Below, piece after piece: positions 26,483 through 35,435 of a DNA stretch of 64,000 nt. This stretch comes from CAVPOO01 sp963707015 (GTDB lineage: Bacteria > Pseudomonadota > Gammaproteobacteria > Thiohalobacterales > Thiohalobacteraceae), in contig CAVPOO010000007.1 in assembly GCA_963707015.1 (NCBI GenBank), positions 574,518 to 638,517 of the forward strand, in the 5' to 3' direction. Position 1 is the first letter of the stretch, and every line of letters begins with the position of its first letter. Below the pieces are notes generated by a model. It had not been told where the DNA came from and ran no database searches. It worked only from the letters and a program-made list of their open reading frames with translations. Position numbers and translations under genes: made by a program.

Positions 26483-27470
26483 GGCAGAGCACGCGGTATC
26501 CATTCCGAGTGTAAGGTGGCCATTTCTCCACGTCATGAACGATCGTGGCGAAAGCCTTGGATGGTCGATTTTGAGCGGTCCGCTACGAACGCGGGCTGAC
26601 GTGACTATGTACCATGAACTACGCCGTTCGGTCCGGTTCATCGGTTTTACCAGCTATATGACCTTCCCGGCGGTGCAAGAGGGACTGGTTACCAGCTATG
26701 CCCAACTGTGCGATGGTTGGTGTCATTGCTTCCGTGACCCATCCTCCTATATCCCCAGTGGCTTACCGCAGACATTGATCAGCGAGTCTGACTTCATAGA
26801 CCCTCAACAAATCCGTCCTGATTCGAGCTCATCAGCGTCCACCGCGAAAAAGTTCGACTTCATTTATGTCTGTATGCCCGGTTGGTGGAAAGAGATGACG
26901 AAGAACTGGGCCTTAACAAAACGATGCCTCTATCACTTGTGCTACGACCTCGACCTGAAAGGGCTACTGGTGGGTAGGTCGACGATCTGCGACCTTCCCT
27001 TCAGGCGTAACCTCACTGTTGAGGGAATCCTTCCCAGAAGGACGCTCTTCGAACGCTTCTCGGTATCGCGCATGCTGTTCCTGCCGAGCCAGATCGATGC
27101 ATCACCGAGGGTCCTTACTGAGGCCTTGTGTATGAATATTCCCGTACTCGCCAATCAGAATATTCTTGGCGGCTGGAAGTACATAAATGACGCGACAGGC
27201 ACCTACTTCAATACTGAAGATGATGTCGCAGAAGCCGCGATTCGATGTCTGGAACAGAGTGCTTATCCGCGGCGTTGGTTTCGGAATCATTTCGGCCCTG
27301 CTCGATCTACCCGCAGGCTTCGTGCATTTCTCCGAACGCTCGATCCTGCAATACCACAAGTGGAAATCATGCGGCTGAGCCGGGGCGCTGGTACCCTGAC
27401 GCGCCCGCCTCGTTGTCAGGCCGGGGATTCGGAGGTGCTTCGAGCCAATGACCGGCCGCGTCTTGCGTAA
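26475..27470 (+). CDS. glycosyltransferase, GT-B/GT4-like
   Basis: About 331 residues starting at ATG 26475 inside the end of the sulfotransferase-like gene. The C-terminal half shows the nucleotide-sugar-binding pattern of GT4-type enzymes: LFLPSQIDASPRVLTEALCM with the E-x7-E-like region, then NIPVLANQNILGGWKYIND. The N-terminal acceptor domain is not like a family I know. Its 3' end overlaps the convergent glycosyltransferase gene by 55 bp. Donor and acceptor sugars cannot be told. Confidence 0.7.
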   Translation: MAKAEHAVSIPSVRWPFLHVMNDRGESLGWSILSGPLRTRADVTMYHELRRSVRFIGFTSYMTFPAVQEGLVTSYAQLCDGWCHCFRDPSSYIPSGLPQTLISESDFIDPQQIRPDSSSSASTAKKFDFIYVCMPGWWKEMTKNWALTKRCLYHLCYDLDLKGLLVGRSTICDLPFRRNLTVEGILPRRTLFERFSVSRMLFLPSQIDASPRVLTEALCMNIPVLANQNILGGWKYINDATGTYFNTEDDVAEAAIRCLEQSAYPRRWFRNHFGPARSTRRLRAFLRTLDPAIPQVEIMRLSRGAGTLTRPPRCQAGDSEVLRANDRPRLA

Positions 27471-28324
27471 TCGTAAAGCATTTTGGCGTTCCCGGTAAGC
27501 GATACGTCGTGTCGGTCGTAGTAACCAGCCTGAAACGAAAACTTGCAGAAAGCGCGATCGGGATAACGGGTATGCCACATGTGTAGATGGATGGCGCGCT
27601 CGTCCATTAACGAATCGGAGCCACCATCCAGGACACCGGGTATGCAGCTAAGGGCGTCGATCTCCTCGTTAAGTACGATCTCAGCCGCATAGAGAACGGC
27701 GACACCAATCCACCATTTGGGCCATGATGTATCTGTCCAATCCTCCTCCTCCAGAAGCAGCCGGACCACACGCCTCACCTCGCGTGCGCATCGTTCGAGC
27801 AAGCACGGTTTTCCATACCATGTCGAGTGAATGTTGCGGTACCGGCCGAACTTATGAAAACCGTGATGCTGACAGAATCGCGCTAGGCGTTGGTGCGCAT
27901 ACTCAGACTCGTAGCGACCATGACCGACAAGGAATGGGTGAGGTGCGTAATGAGCGAGGCGAGATGTTAGAACGGTGTCGCAGTCGGTTGCGAGCACGTA
28001 ATCGTAGCCATCGGGCAGGTCTGTGAGTGCCAAGTAGTGATTCATGTAGACGTAGCCATCAGAGAAGCCGACCCTGGCACTGATCAGTGGATGCTGATAT
28101 TGAGAATGGATCGGATCGACATGACGATAATGAATCCGCGGATCGAGGCGATCCTCGGATCCCGGAGGGATCGAGACCAGAAAGTCGAAGTTACACGACG
28201 GCAGATCGAGATACGAGGAGAAAAGGGAATGGAGCTGCCAGCTTTGCCACGGCTTGGCAGGCTCACAGTACGCCACAACAAGTACCCGTCGCCCATCCAG
28301 CGTATCGGGCCTATCGTCCTTCAT
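27416..28324 (-). CDS. glycosyltransferase, GT-A-like with DxD motif
   Basis: About 302 residues. The N-terminal strand RRVLVVAYCEPAKPWQSWQL and the DxD-containing YDYVLATDCDTVLTSRLAHY are typical of nucleotide-sugar-dependent GT-A enzymes. Further down, HLHMWHTRYPDRAF and KFSFQAGYYDRH carry conserved His and Asp residues. I start at Met 28324 (MKDDRPD); an upstream Met at 28357 is possible. It converges on the GT4-like gene with 55 bp overlap. The acceptor is unknown. Confidence 0.7.
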   Translation of the reverse strand: MKDDRPDTLDGRRVLVVAYCEPAKPWQSWQLHSLFSSYLDLPSCNFDFLVSIPPGSEDRLDPRIHYRHVDPIHSQYQHPLISARVGFSDGYVYMNHYLALTDLPDGYDYVLATDCDTVLTSRLAHYAPHPFLVGHGRYESEYAHQRLARFCQHHGFHKFGRYRNIHSTWYGKPCLLERCAREVRRVVRLLLEEEDWTDTSWPKWWIGVAVLYAAEIVLNEEIDALSCIPGVLDGGSDSLMDERAIHLHMWHTRYPDRAFCKFSFQAGYYDRHDVSLTGNAKMLYDYARRGRSLARSTSESPA

Positions 28325-28357
28325 GCTATCTACTCCTCGCGCAAAAATATAGCGCAC

Positions 28358-28775
28358 AGTGATTTATCAGCGATTTGTATTCTAGCAGCAAGCGCAGCAA
28401 AGCTGGCAACCCAGCTTCATCGGAAATACGCCCGGTAACGACGTAGTCGTTGGTATGCGCCGAGAGGGTATGGGCAGACGCAGGCACGTCGCCAGTTCGA
28501 ACATGCCGCCAATTGTGGGATCGGTTTAGTACCTCTTGGCCTGCGCTCGGTTTACGCGTTTCGCCCGGCTCAACGCACGCCCTCAATTGGTACTAACTCG
28601 ACCGGCTGTCTAAATCGGGGCGGATCAGACCGCGGATCTTCCCAACCTCCGCTTTCGTGTTCGCGAACCAGTGCGTGAGGGTTATCTATCGCCCTGCAGC
28701 GAAAGCAATGAGGAAGTAGCCGACCCGCGGAGCCTGTTGGCAATGGGGCTCTAACCTAGGCCACTGCGAACGATC
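28358..28775. other. intergenic, no gene called
   Basis: About 420 bp between two minus-strand genes. Only an 86-residue frame without domain (28326-28586) overlaps it. No terminator-like stem with T-tract is seen. Confidence 0.45.
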
Positions 28776-29696
28776 TCAGCGGTGGTCGCCGTCGACGCAC
28801 GCTAACCAACTTCCATCGCGCAAGGGGTGTGCGTCTAAATGGTGCATACCCGTCGAGTTCCATCCCCTCCCCGCCGGTCTAAGAACCGGGCTCGTCGGAC
28901 ATTCGACTTCGCGATAATCGGTGGATGAGAGCGTCAGGATCGTAAGCGCGCGGACCGATTCCCCATAGCGACGAGAGCAATCCTGAGCGTACCTGATCGG
29001 TCGGCCTCCAAACAGATGGATGCGGCCTGCCGGCCGCGCGATTCGTGGATCCGCTCTAACAATTGGACTCACCGGATGTCTGTGGTAAGGACCGTGGAGT
29101 TTGTCTGCGATAAACAATTCTAGGGTATCGTTTCTGACCGGTGTCGGGCAGGTGAAAAGCCACCATTTCTGTTCATGGCGGAAGAGCGTCGAATCGACCC
29201 AGCTACCCTTTAAGAGGGTCGCGACCGCTTCAAAGGGGCCCTCAGGATGGTCTGCTCGATAGAGACGCACCGAGCGATCCTGCGCGGACTCCGGCATGAG
29301 ATAAATAGAGCCGTTGGCCTCGAACACCATGGGGTACGAAAGATGAAATCGTTCCCGAAGAACAACTCCAGCATATGTCCAGTCGATTCCATTTGCGCTC
29401 GTAGCCCGGCCGATCACCCCGCGGCGCGCATCCTTGATGAGTATTTCGAAGTACAGGTGCCACGTTCCGTCAATACATAACATGAACGGGTCCGCTACCA
29501 GCTCGGCGTCTACGTCTGTCACGTCATCGGTCGTGATTACCGACCCAGGCTGGAACGGAGAAAGCGTCAGCGGCGACGCCCCACGATAGATCGCAACCGA
29601 CCAGACCCTTTCACGGTGCTCGCTTTTGTGCCGGTTCTCGGCGGCTACTGCTCTGCGAGCGCGAGGCTGCGTTGGACGGGAAAATTTATCACTCAC
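28776..29696 (-). CDS. five-bladed beta-propeller (GH43-like) protein
   Basis: A 306-residue protein resembling the GH43/GH32-fold domain found with glycan and formyl-transferase genes. Repeated blade motifs are visible: ELVADPFMLCIDGTWHLYFE, GRATSANGIDWTYAGVVL, SYPMVFEANGSIYLMPES, WVDSTLFRHEQKWWLFTCP, FGGRPIRYAQDCSRRYGE. The DPF and Glu-containing PES motifs lie where GH43 enzymes keep acid residues, but activity is not proved. In this setting it could bind or trim a sugar precursor. It is divergent from the small peptide gene 29874-30197. Confidence 0.65.
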   Translation of the reverse strand: MSDKFSRPTQPRARRAVAAENRHKSEHRERVWSVAIYRGASPLTLSPFQPGSVITTDDVTDVDAELVADPFMLCIDGTWHLYFEILIKDARRGVIGRATSANGIDWTYAGVVLRERFHLSYPMVFEANGSIYLMPESAQDRSVRLYRADHPEGPFEAVATLLKGSWVDSTLFRHEQKWWLFTCPTPVRNDTLELFIADKLHGPYHRHPVSPIVRADPRIARPAGRIHLFGGRPIRYAQDCSRRYGESVRALTILTLSSTDYREVECPTSPVLRPAGRGWNSTGMHHLDAHPLRDGSWLACVDGDHR

Positions 29697-29873
29697 GTCG
29701 GTGACGCAGGTACTCTACCAATAGCATCAGGGGTACTGCGGCTAGCATCTAGCACGATCCCATTAATACGAAAAATTGATGCGCTCACTATGTAGATGGT
29801 ATCCTCCCACAACGTCGTACTTGTCGATAATACCAATGGGTTTACTACATGAATCAGCCGGAGGAATGGATCC
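29697..29873. promoter_or_regulatory. divergent promoter region
   Basis: A 177-bp AT-richer spacer between the beta-propeller gene (minus) and the small peptide gene (plus). It must hold the starts of both transcripts. The right end has GGAGG 8 bp before the ATG at 29874. Confidence 0.45.
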
Positions 29874-30197
29874 ATGGCATTTAGGATTAAGGACTTATTA
29901 ATCACGGTACTGCCTAAAGAATGGGATATAGCACAGATCGGTTTTGATCCAGGCTCGGTTGCGGCAAGCCCAGGACCTGGGCCGGTTTCCCCGGGGCCTC
30001 CAGATTCCGGCATTAGAGTCATTGACCCAATGGACCTCGTTGAACTCAGAATGCTACTGCAACTGGCGCTCACCCGTTTAGGAGGGCCTTTAACGCTCGG
30101 CGAGATGCAGCCTCGGTCAAACGCCGATCTTGAAGACCTTGAGTCGAGATTGAGCGACGCCCTAGAGGAAGTGCGAGGATATCGTTCGAAGCGGTAA
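29874..30197 (+). CDS. small protein, possible precursor peptide
   Basis: 107 residues with no recognised family. The start is well supported by GGAGG eight bases before the ATG. It has an N-terminal part (MAFRIKDLLITVLPKEWDIA), a Pro/Gly hinge (SPGPGPVSPGPPDSG), a hydrophobic helix (VELRMLLQLALTRLGG), and an acidic tail (LEDLESRLSDALEEV). No signal peptide is seen. It sits alone among the dioxygenase, sulfotransferase-like, glycosyltransferase, beta-propeller and DUF6065 genes, so it could be a peptide substrate or a carrier. This is inference only. It may equally be a regulator or scaffold. Confidence 0.6.
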   Translation: MAFRIKDLLITVLPKEWDIAQIGFDPGSVAASPGPGPVSPGPPDSGIRVIDPMDLVELRMLLQLALTRLGGPLTLGEMQPRSNADLEDLESRLSDALEEVRGYRSKR

Positions 30198-30461
30198 CAC
30201 CTGGGGACGGATCGCGAAGGCGGCCAACGCCGCGACAGCTGACCTCTAACGTGGTGTGTTTGGATCTATGCACACGGCGGCTCCATCCGTTGTTGCGCGA
30301 ACTTGTCGTTGATGGCGGAACGGGTGCTTTCATGTACGGCAATTGCTAGCTCGCTTTCTTGGTGCACCAAGTCGGTAACTTTCGATACGGGAGTTGGTCT
30401 CGCCCCGCGTCCGATTCATCCAGCCGGGCAAGCCGTGCACTTGATTGCATGGCACCTCGCC
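30198..30461. other. intergenic, no gene called
   Basis: A 264-bp convergent spacer between the small peptide gene and the DUF6065 gene. Only short frames without support. Confidence 0.45.
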
Positions 30462-31331
30462 TCAAGAGGTTGCTTCGTTTGTGGCACGCGGGCCGGAACT
30501 AGCGTCTTCTTCCTCCCCATTGGGTAGGGCGGCATCAAGTTCTAGAAAAGGCTGTAAGCGCAGCCTGGTTTGGTGTTCGTGGGCTTGCACGCCGTCCGGC
30601 GAAGTACCGCGATGATAGTGCTTTTGCCACCCCAGTCGCGCTCGCTCACCCGGGAACATACGCGTGGATGCCAGGAACTGGGAGCGACTAGCATGCCATT
30701 GCCCGTAGCTTTGCGCAAGACGTGGCTCCGCCCCAATCGGTGCCGACCGCGCGTCGAAACTTTCGAGCTCACCGCGGCGCTGCGGCACAATCATGCAGAT
30801 GGGTTCACCTTTCTTGAATAGTATCGTCTGCTTCGGCCTCGTGATCTGCCAATTCATCGTAAATGTCGCCGTTGCCCAATCCGTTTCGACGAGGCCTTCA
30901 AGCGCCGTTACTCCATCCTTTGGGTAGTTGGCCGGACCACGAACCAAAAGGTTATACCCAGGCGGAGTACGAAATAAGTAGGGGATCTGAAACGTAAGGA
31001 TGCCGTGACCGAACATGCTGACCGCGGGATATGGCGCCTTACCATCGAGATAAAAGATCCTGACCGCATCGAGTCCGCCCTCGCCGGTCCAATGCACCTC
31101 AAACGAGTGTGACGTCTCAATAAACCATCCGGCCTGGTTAGCCATCACGAGTGGCAGGCAGTGATATGCGAAGTGTCCTGGTGTTTGGTGCATCCACAAT
31201 CGTGTTGACGGAGCTGTAACGAGCGGCATGGGCTGTCGCTGCTCGAATAGCCTATAGGCCAACAAGCACCGCCGGCGATTAGAACTCGATGCTTTACTGT
31301 TGGGAGATGGCTCTACCGCAGGCTTTTTCAT
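30462..31331 (-). CDS. DUF6065-type protein
   Basis: About 289 residues. The core matches my memory of the DUF6065 family: GHGILTFQIPYLFRTPPGYN, LLVRGPANYPKDGVTALEGL, VETDWATATFTMNWQITRP and KKGEPICMIVPQ. The family has no known reaction. It recurs near oxygenases and transferases of biosynthetic clusters. I start at ATG 31331, with GGAGAG at good spacing; the frame is open to 31412. No signal or membrane segment is seen, so a cytoplasmic role is likely. Confidence 0.75.
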   Translation of the reverse strand: MKKPAVEPSPNSKASSSNRRRCLLAYRLFEQRQPMPLVTAPSTRLWMHQTPGHFAYHCLPLVMANQAGWFIETSHSFEVHWTGEGGLDAVRIFYLDGKAPYPAVSMFGHGILTFQIPYLFRTPPGYNLLVRGPANYPKDGVTALEGLVETDWATATFTMNWQITRPKQTILFKKGEPICMIVPQRRGELESFDARSAPIGAEPRLAQSYGQWHASRSQFLASTRMFPGERARLGWQKHYHRGTSPDGVQAHEHQTRLRLQPFLELDAALPNGEEEDASSGPRATNEATS

Positions 31332-31564
31332 GGTTATACTCTCCTCTCGTTTACCACGGCTCGGAATAGGCGAGAATCCGTGCACTTGGATCCGCGCAAA
31401 AGCGTGCAACATTCTGTCGGCTGACCTCGTCTGGTCAAAAAACTCATCGGTATCGCGATATCAACATGTTACCATCTATTGTGTGTGTCACAACGCCTTT
31501 GTATTTTGCCTCAAATGAGGCTTAGAATTGGATGATAAATTCGAGTTAACGGTGGGGATTCTTA

Positions 31565-32635
31565 ATGGATTGGGCGCGGATACTGGCCTATATCACTGGG
31601 ACAGTGGACCAGGAACTGCTTCTGCGTAATGAGTATCTTGCTGCCGAAAACCGGATACTCAAAGCTCAACTCAAGATGCCGTTGAGGCTGACTGACGCGG
31701 AGCGAATGACACTCGCTGAAATCGCTCATCGCCTTGGCCGTAAAGCCCTTGAGGATGTGGCTAATACCGCGAAGCCCGACACCATCATGGGTTGGTACCG
31801 AAGGCTGGTAGCACGCAAGTTCGACGGTTCCAAGTCGCGTCGATATCCGGGCCGCCCCAGAATTGATGATGAAATCGAACAATGGGTGGTGCGCATGGCC
31901 AAAGAGAATTCGGATTGGGGCTATGACCGCATTGTGAGCGCCATGGGGAACCTCGGCTACACGCTATCCGATCAAACGGTGGGTAATATTCTGCAGCGCC
32001 ATGGTATTTCGCCTGCACCGAAGCGCAAGCGCACGACAACGTGGAGCGACTTCATCCGTGTACATATGTCTGTCCTTGCGGGTACCGACTTTTTCTCTGT
32101 GGAGGTACTGACGCTACGTGGATTGGTCACTTACTACGTGCTGTTCTTTATCCGTCTCGAGAGCCGTCGCGTTGAGGTTGCTGGGATCACGCGACATCCT
32201 AATGACGCCTGGATGAAACAAATCGCCAGGAATGTCACCATGGATGAGTGGGGCTTTCTTGAGGGATGCCGGTACCTCATCCATGACCGCGATACGAAAT
32301 TCACGGATTCGTTTCGCGCGATCGTCAAATCGGGGCAGGTAGAGCCACTCAAGCTACCCGCCCAGAGTCCGAATTTGAACGCCTACGCCGAGCGCTGGGT
32401 AAAATCGGTGAAGGAGGAAGCTTTGTCAAAGCTGATCCTATTTGGTGAGGCTTCCTTGAGGCGTGTACTCAGCGAGTACCTGGTGCATTTTCATGCCGAA
32501 CGAAATCATCAAGGCAAAGGCAATGTACTGTTATTTCCAACCGCCACGCAAGCAAAGAATCGTGTTGACGGATCAGTTGCCTGTAAAGAACGCTTGGGTG
32601 GGCTGCTAAAATATTACCATCGGGATGCTGCATGA
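31565..32635 (+). CDS. DDE (rve) transposase
   Basis: A 356-residue transposase, homologous over its whole length to the one at 11152-12228. It has an N-terminal coiled region (LAAENRILKAQLKMPLRLTD) and HTH (AKENSDWGYDRIVSAMGNLG). Catalytic residues are in LAGTDFFSVEVL, YLIHDRDTKFTDSF and NAYAERWVKSVKEE. It appears complete. I could not find its terminal inverted repeats by eye, so the element limits are not given. It lies inside the cargo block bracketed by the two 1.19-kb IS copies. Confidence 0.85.
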   Translation: MDWARILAYITGTVDQELLLRNEYLAAENRILKAQLKMPLRLTDAERMTLAEIAHRLGRKALEDVANTAKPDTIMGWYRRLVARKFDGSKSRRYPGRPRIDDEIEQWVVRMAKENSDWGYDRIVSAMGNLGYTLSDQTVGNILQRHGISPAPKRKRTTTWSDFIRVHMSVLAGTDFFSVEVLTLRGLVTYYVLFFIRLESRRVEVAGITRHPNDAWMKQIARNVTMDEWGFLEGCRYLIHDRDTKFTDSFRAIVKSGQVEPLKLPAQSPNLNAYAERWVKSVKEEALSKLILFGEASLRRVLSEYLVHFHAERNHQGKGNVLLFPTATQAKNRVDGSVACKERLGGLLKYYHRDAA

Positions 32636-32682
32636 GTGTGATGCCTACACGGTCGCGGCAGCTTTGATCTCGCCTGTGGACG

Positions 32683-33291
32683 ATGATGGCCGATCTGTTT
32701 CCCACCGATCCTAAGCGCATCCGCGAGCGAATTCGCCGCTACGAACGTGCCCTGAAAAGGGAGCTGGAAGAGGGATACGGTGGAGACGGCTACGGAAAGC
32801 GGTTTTTGCTGGGACCACTGTACATGTTGATGGGCGATGTCGACGGTGCGCTGGCTTCATTCGACTGGTATGAAGACGCCTACCCCGACGACGGCGGAGA
32901 CCCGTACCAATATCTGACCTGGGCACTGGCACTGTTCCGCGGTGGTCGCAGGCAAGAGGCCTTTAACAAGCTCTACCAAACCATGCTCGAGAACCTCTAT
33001 CTTGTACCCTTCCTACTCGGACGAAGTCCCCAGCGACTTGATATATGGCACGGTAGCAACCTCGCATGGATTGAGTACGCCGTTGAGGTGCCTCAAGAGT
33101 TGCTGAATCTATGGGACGACGTTGCCCTACAGTGGGCCCGCGAAGTTTCGGAGCACCCAGCCGTGGTCGAAAAGGTAGCGCGTTATGTCGCCATCCATCG
33201 GGAGTTGAAAAGCGAACCACCTGGGCCACGGCGATCTGCCTTGGTGGATGAAGCTTTCGCCTTGAAGAAGACTGTTATTCCGTTACACTAA
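32683..33291 (+). CDS. TPR-like hypothetical protein
   Basis: A 202-residue helical, soluble protein. A tetratricopeptide-like pair is seen in LLGPLYMLMGDVDGALASFD and YQYLTWALALFRGGRRQEAF. The start is Met-Met at 32683. No enzymatic motif is present. It lies 48 bp after the transposase gene, so it could be the survivor of a gene neighbourhood cut by that IS. The function is unknown. Confidence 0.6.
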   Translation: MMADLFPTDPKRIRERIRRYERALKRELEEGYGGDGYGKRFLLGPLYMLMGDVDGALASFDWYEDAYPDDGGDPYQYLTWALALFRGGRRQEAFNKLYQTMLENLYLVPFLLGRSPQRLDIWHGSNLAWIEYAVEVPQELLNLWDDVALQWAREVSEHPAVVEKVARYVAIHRELKSEPPGPRRSALVDEAFALKKTVIPLH

Positions 33292-33355
33292 CGGTGATCT
33301 GTGGACAGCTACTCTCGCGTACTCTCTTGGTACCGGAGAACTCGACAGTAGCCGC

Positions 33356-33661
33356 ATGAGTTTTTTGACCGCGCGACAGAGCCCTGAAGTAGACGATGTA
33401 AGATCGCACATAAGAGACCGCCACGATACCGCTTTGGAAACAGTCCTGTCGCTCCTGCCCGACGGAGTTCGGCCGATAAGATTTTCCGAGAATAATCGAG
33501 GATTTCGGCTGACCTACAGCGGGCGTCTTGCACCACGTTTTCAATTAGCTCTTCGTGACGTGATCAAGAAGCGATTCGGTGCCCCAATATACTTTAGAAG
33601 AGCGAGTGAAATAGGCTCGCGCGAAGAAACCGAAGACTCCGAACAAGGCGATGAAGGCTGA
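33356..33661 (+). CDS. hypothetical protein, 101 residues
   Basis: A small soluble protein beginning MSFLTARQSPEVDDVRSHI, with an acidic, Glu-rich tail. No family recognised. A GGAG lies about 20 bp upstream, far for a ribosome site. It ends 61 bp before the IS copy 2. Probably real because of its length and codon use, but this is weakly supported. Confidence 0.4.
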   Translation: MSFLTARQSPEVDDVRSHIRDRHDTALETVLSLLPDGVRPIRFSENNRGFRLTYSGRLAPRFQLALRDVIKKRFGAPIYFRRASEIGSREETEDSEQGDEG

Positions 33662-33722
33662 ACTTGACAGCGCGCCTCAACTCGATCGTTGAACTAGAAC
33701 TCGTTCGGTCAATTCTGGGGTG

Positions 33723-34916
33723 TGCGTCTCGAATTCGTAATTTTCTCTTGAAAAAGGGACATTATGCAATCTTGACCCTCCCTATTTGCTTACCCTACCC
33801 TGCACCAGAATGAAGGACATAGTCATCCTATTTATTCACCTGCTCACCACTGCGGCGAAAATCCTCGGCCCGGGTGGCGCAAAGTCCATCATTGCCGAAA
33901 ACCTTCTCCTTAAGCAGCAACTGCTGGTTGTCACACGTTCCCGTCGACGGGCGCCAAATCTTTCAACGGCCGACCGATTCCTCATGGGATTCTGGTCGCT
34001 TTTCCTTCGACCGGGGCGAATAGCCAGGAACGCTTTGAGCGTTCATCCATCAACATTACTGAAATTCCACCAATGCCTGGTGCGCCGCAAATACCGCCAG
34101 CTGTTCTCACCAAGGAAGAGAACAAAGCCTGGACCTAAAGGTCCGTCCGAGCCACTCATTCAAGCGATTGTTGATCTGAAACGCCGCAATCCGCGCTTCG
34201 GTTGCCCTCGTATCGCCCTGATCATCTGGAAAACCTTTGGTATCGAGATTGATAAAAATGTCGTTCGGCGCATCCTGGTCAAACACTACCGTCCAGAATC
34301 CGGTGGCAGCGGCCCCTCATGGCTCACTTTCCTTGGCCATATGACGGACAGCCTGTGGAGTGTCGACCTGTTCCGATGTGAGTCCATTCGCCTAAGAAGC
34401 CATTGGGTGCTGGTGGTGATGGATCAGTTCACCCGCCGCCTCATCGGTTTCGGTGTGCATGCCGGTGATGTCGATGGCATGGCGCTTTGCCATATGTTCA
34501 ACAAAATTATCTCAGGAAAGGAACCACCACGCTATTTAAGCTCTGACCACGATCCACTTTTCGAGTATCACCGATGGCAGGCAAATCTTCGTATTCTTGA
34601 GATTGACCCTATCAAAACCATCCCCTATACCCCGATATCACACCCATTCGTCGAGCGCCTGATCGGGACCATTCGCCGTGAGTTTCTTGATCAGACACTA
34701 TTCTGGAACGCAGTTGATTTGCAGAGAAAGCTTGATGCGTTCCAGCATTATTACAACCACATCCGTTTTCACGCTTCGCTCGAAGGCGATACGCCGGCAC
34801 AAGTGAGTGGTGAATCCAAAACCAGACAAGCCAACTTGGAGCGTTACCGCTGGGAAACGCATTGCCGTGGGCTTGTCCAGCTTCCGATGGCAGCTTGATT
34901 ACGAATTCGAGACCCA
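33723..34916 (+). mobile_element. 1.19-kb insertion sequence, copy 2
   Basis: Same length and orientation as the copy at 14342-15535, with one base difference found by eye. Its right end truncates the ICE lipoprotein gene (TIGR03751 type), so it forms the left border of the surviving ICE sequence. No target duplication is visible, consistent with an insertion followed by deletion. Confidence 0.9.
33810..34898 (+). CDS. DDE (rve) transposase, copy 2
   Basis: Same 362-residue protein as at 14429-15517, apart from Ser for Arg in PAQVSGESK. DDE residues are intact (SVDLFRCES, SSDHDPLFEYHRW, HPFVERLIGT). The ATG used is 33810. Confidence 0.9.
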   Translation: MKDIVILFIHLLTTAAKILGPGGAKSIIAENLLLKQQLLVVTRSRRRAPNLSTADRFLMGFWSLFLRPGRIARNALSVHPSTLLKFHQCLVRRKYRQLFSPRKRTKPGPKGPSEPLIQAIVDLKRRNPRFGCPRIALIIWKTFGIEIDKNVVRRILVKHYRPESGGSGPSWLTFLGHMTDSLWSVDLFRCESIRLRSHWVLVVMDQFTRRLIGFGVHAGDVDGMALCHMFNKIISGKEPPRYLSSDHDPLFEYHRWQANLRILEIDPIKTIPYTPISHPFVERLIGTIRREFLDQTLFWNAVDLQRKLDAFQHYYNHIRFHASLEGDTPAQVSGESKTRQANLERYRWETHCRGLVQLPMAA

Positions 34917-35132
34917 CACCTCCCGGGTGTAGCCTTGCAGGGCTGCATCCCCCATCACGACGGGACGGTTTCCCAGCTCGTGGCGAATGACTTGCGGGTC
35001 CCGTGCATTCATCGCATTCACATGATTCTCATAGATGGCCTTCATCGACGGACCGTCCGTGGGCAGTACGGCATCCTTGGTGCTGGCGCAGCCTGCCAGT
35101 AGCAGACTAATCAAGCCGAGTGCGGAGATAAG
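34917..35132 (-). pseudogene. TIGR03751-type ICE lipoprotein (TraV-like), broken at both ends
   Basis: The fragment reads ISALGLISLLLAGCASTKDA, then VLPTDGPSMKAIYENHVNAM, and ends at the IS right border in RHELGNRPVVMGDAALQGYT. The lipobox LLAGC is intact. Skipping the IS21 element and one copy of ATAAG restores a start MNHPSILIS on the other side, inside the end of the TIGR03752 gene. TIGR03751 lipoproteins are the TraV-like outer-membrane part of the PFGI-1-class transfer channel. Here the gene lost its start to IS21 and its C-terminus to the 1.19-kb IS. Confidence 0.8.
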
Positions 35133-35435
35133 TGTAAGTGCCGATCAAAACCCGCGGCTATTTGCCGCGGCTCCATTCGAGGCGCATCCCTGCACTGAAG
35201 TCTGCGTCAACGACGCGGCGTGCCAGAATGAGGGTTGACTGGCGCGCAGTGACCCGAATCAGGTGACAGAAAATCTGGAAATTGGTAAGACAGGCTGGCC
35301 GAGGAGATAGGCGTAACGCCAGCCAAGATTTGACGGTCAACGCTGACGCTACGCCCCAAACCGTGCTTTCGCACAGCCATGTCAGTGTCGCACCTGGCGC
35401 GGTCTTTATCCAGCCCTCATCGGCCGATTGTGCCG

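Noticed and set aside
14342..34916. A proven composite transposon
   Set aside because: No target duplication is found at the outer ends, and the inner and outer flanks are all broken genes; an IS-mediated rearrangement is equally possible.
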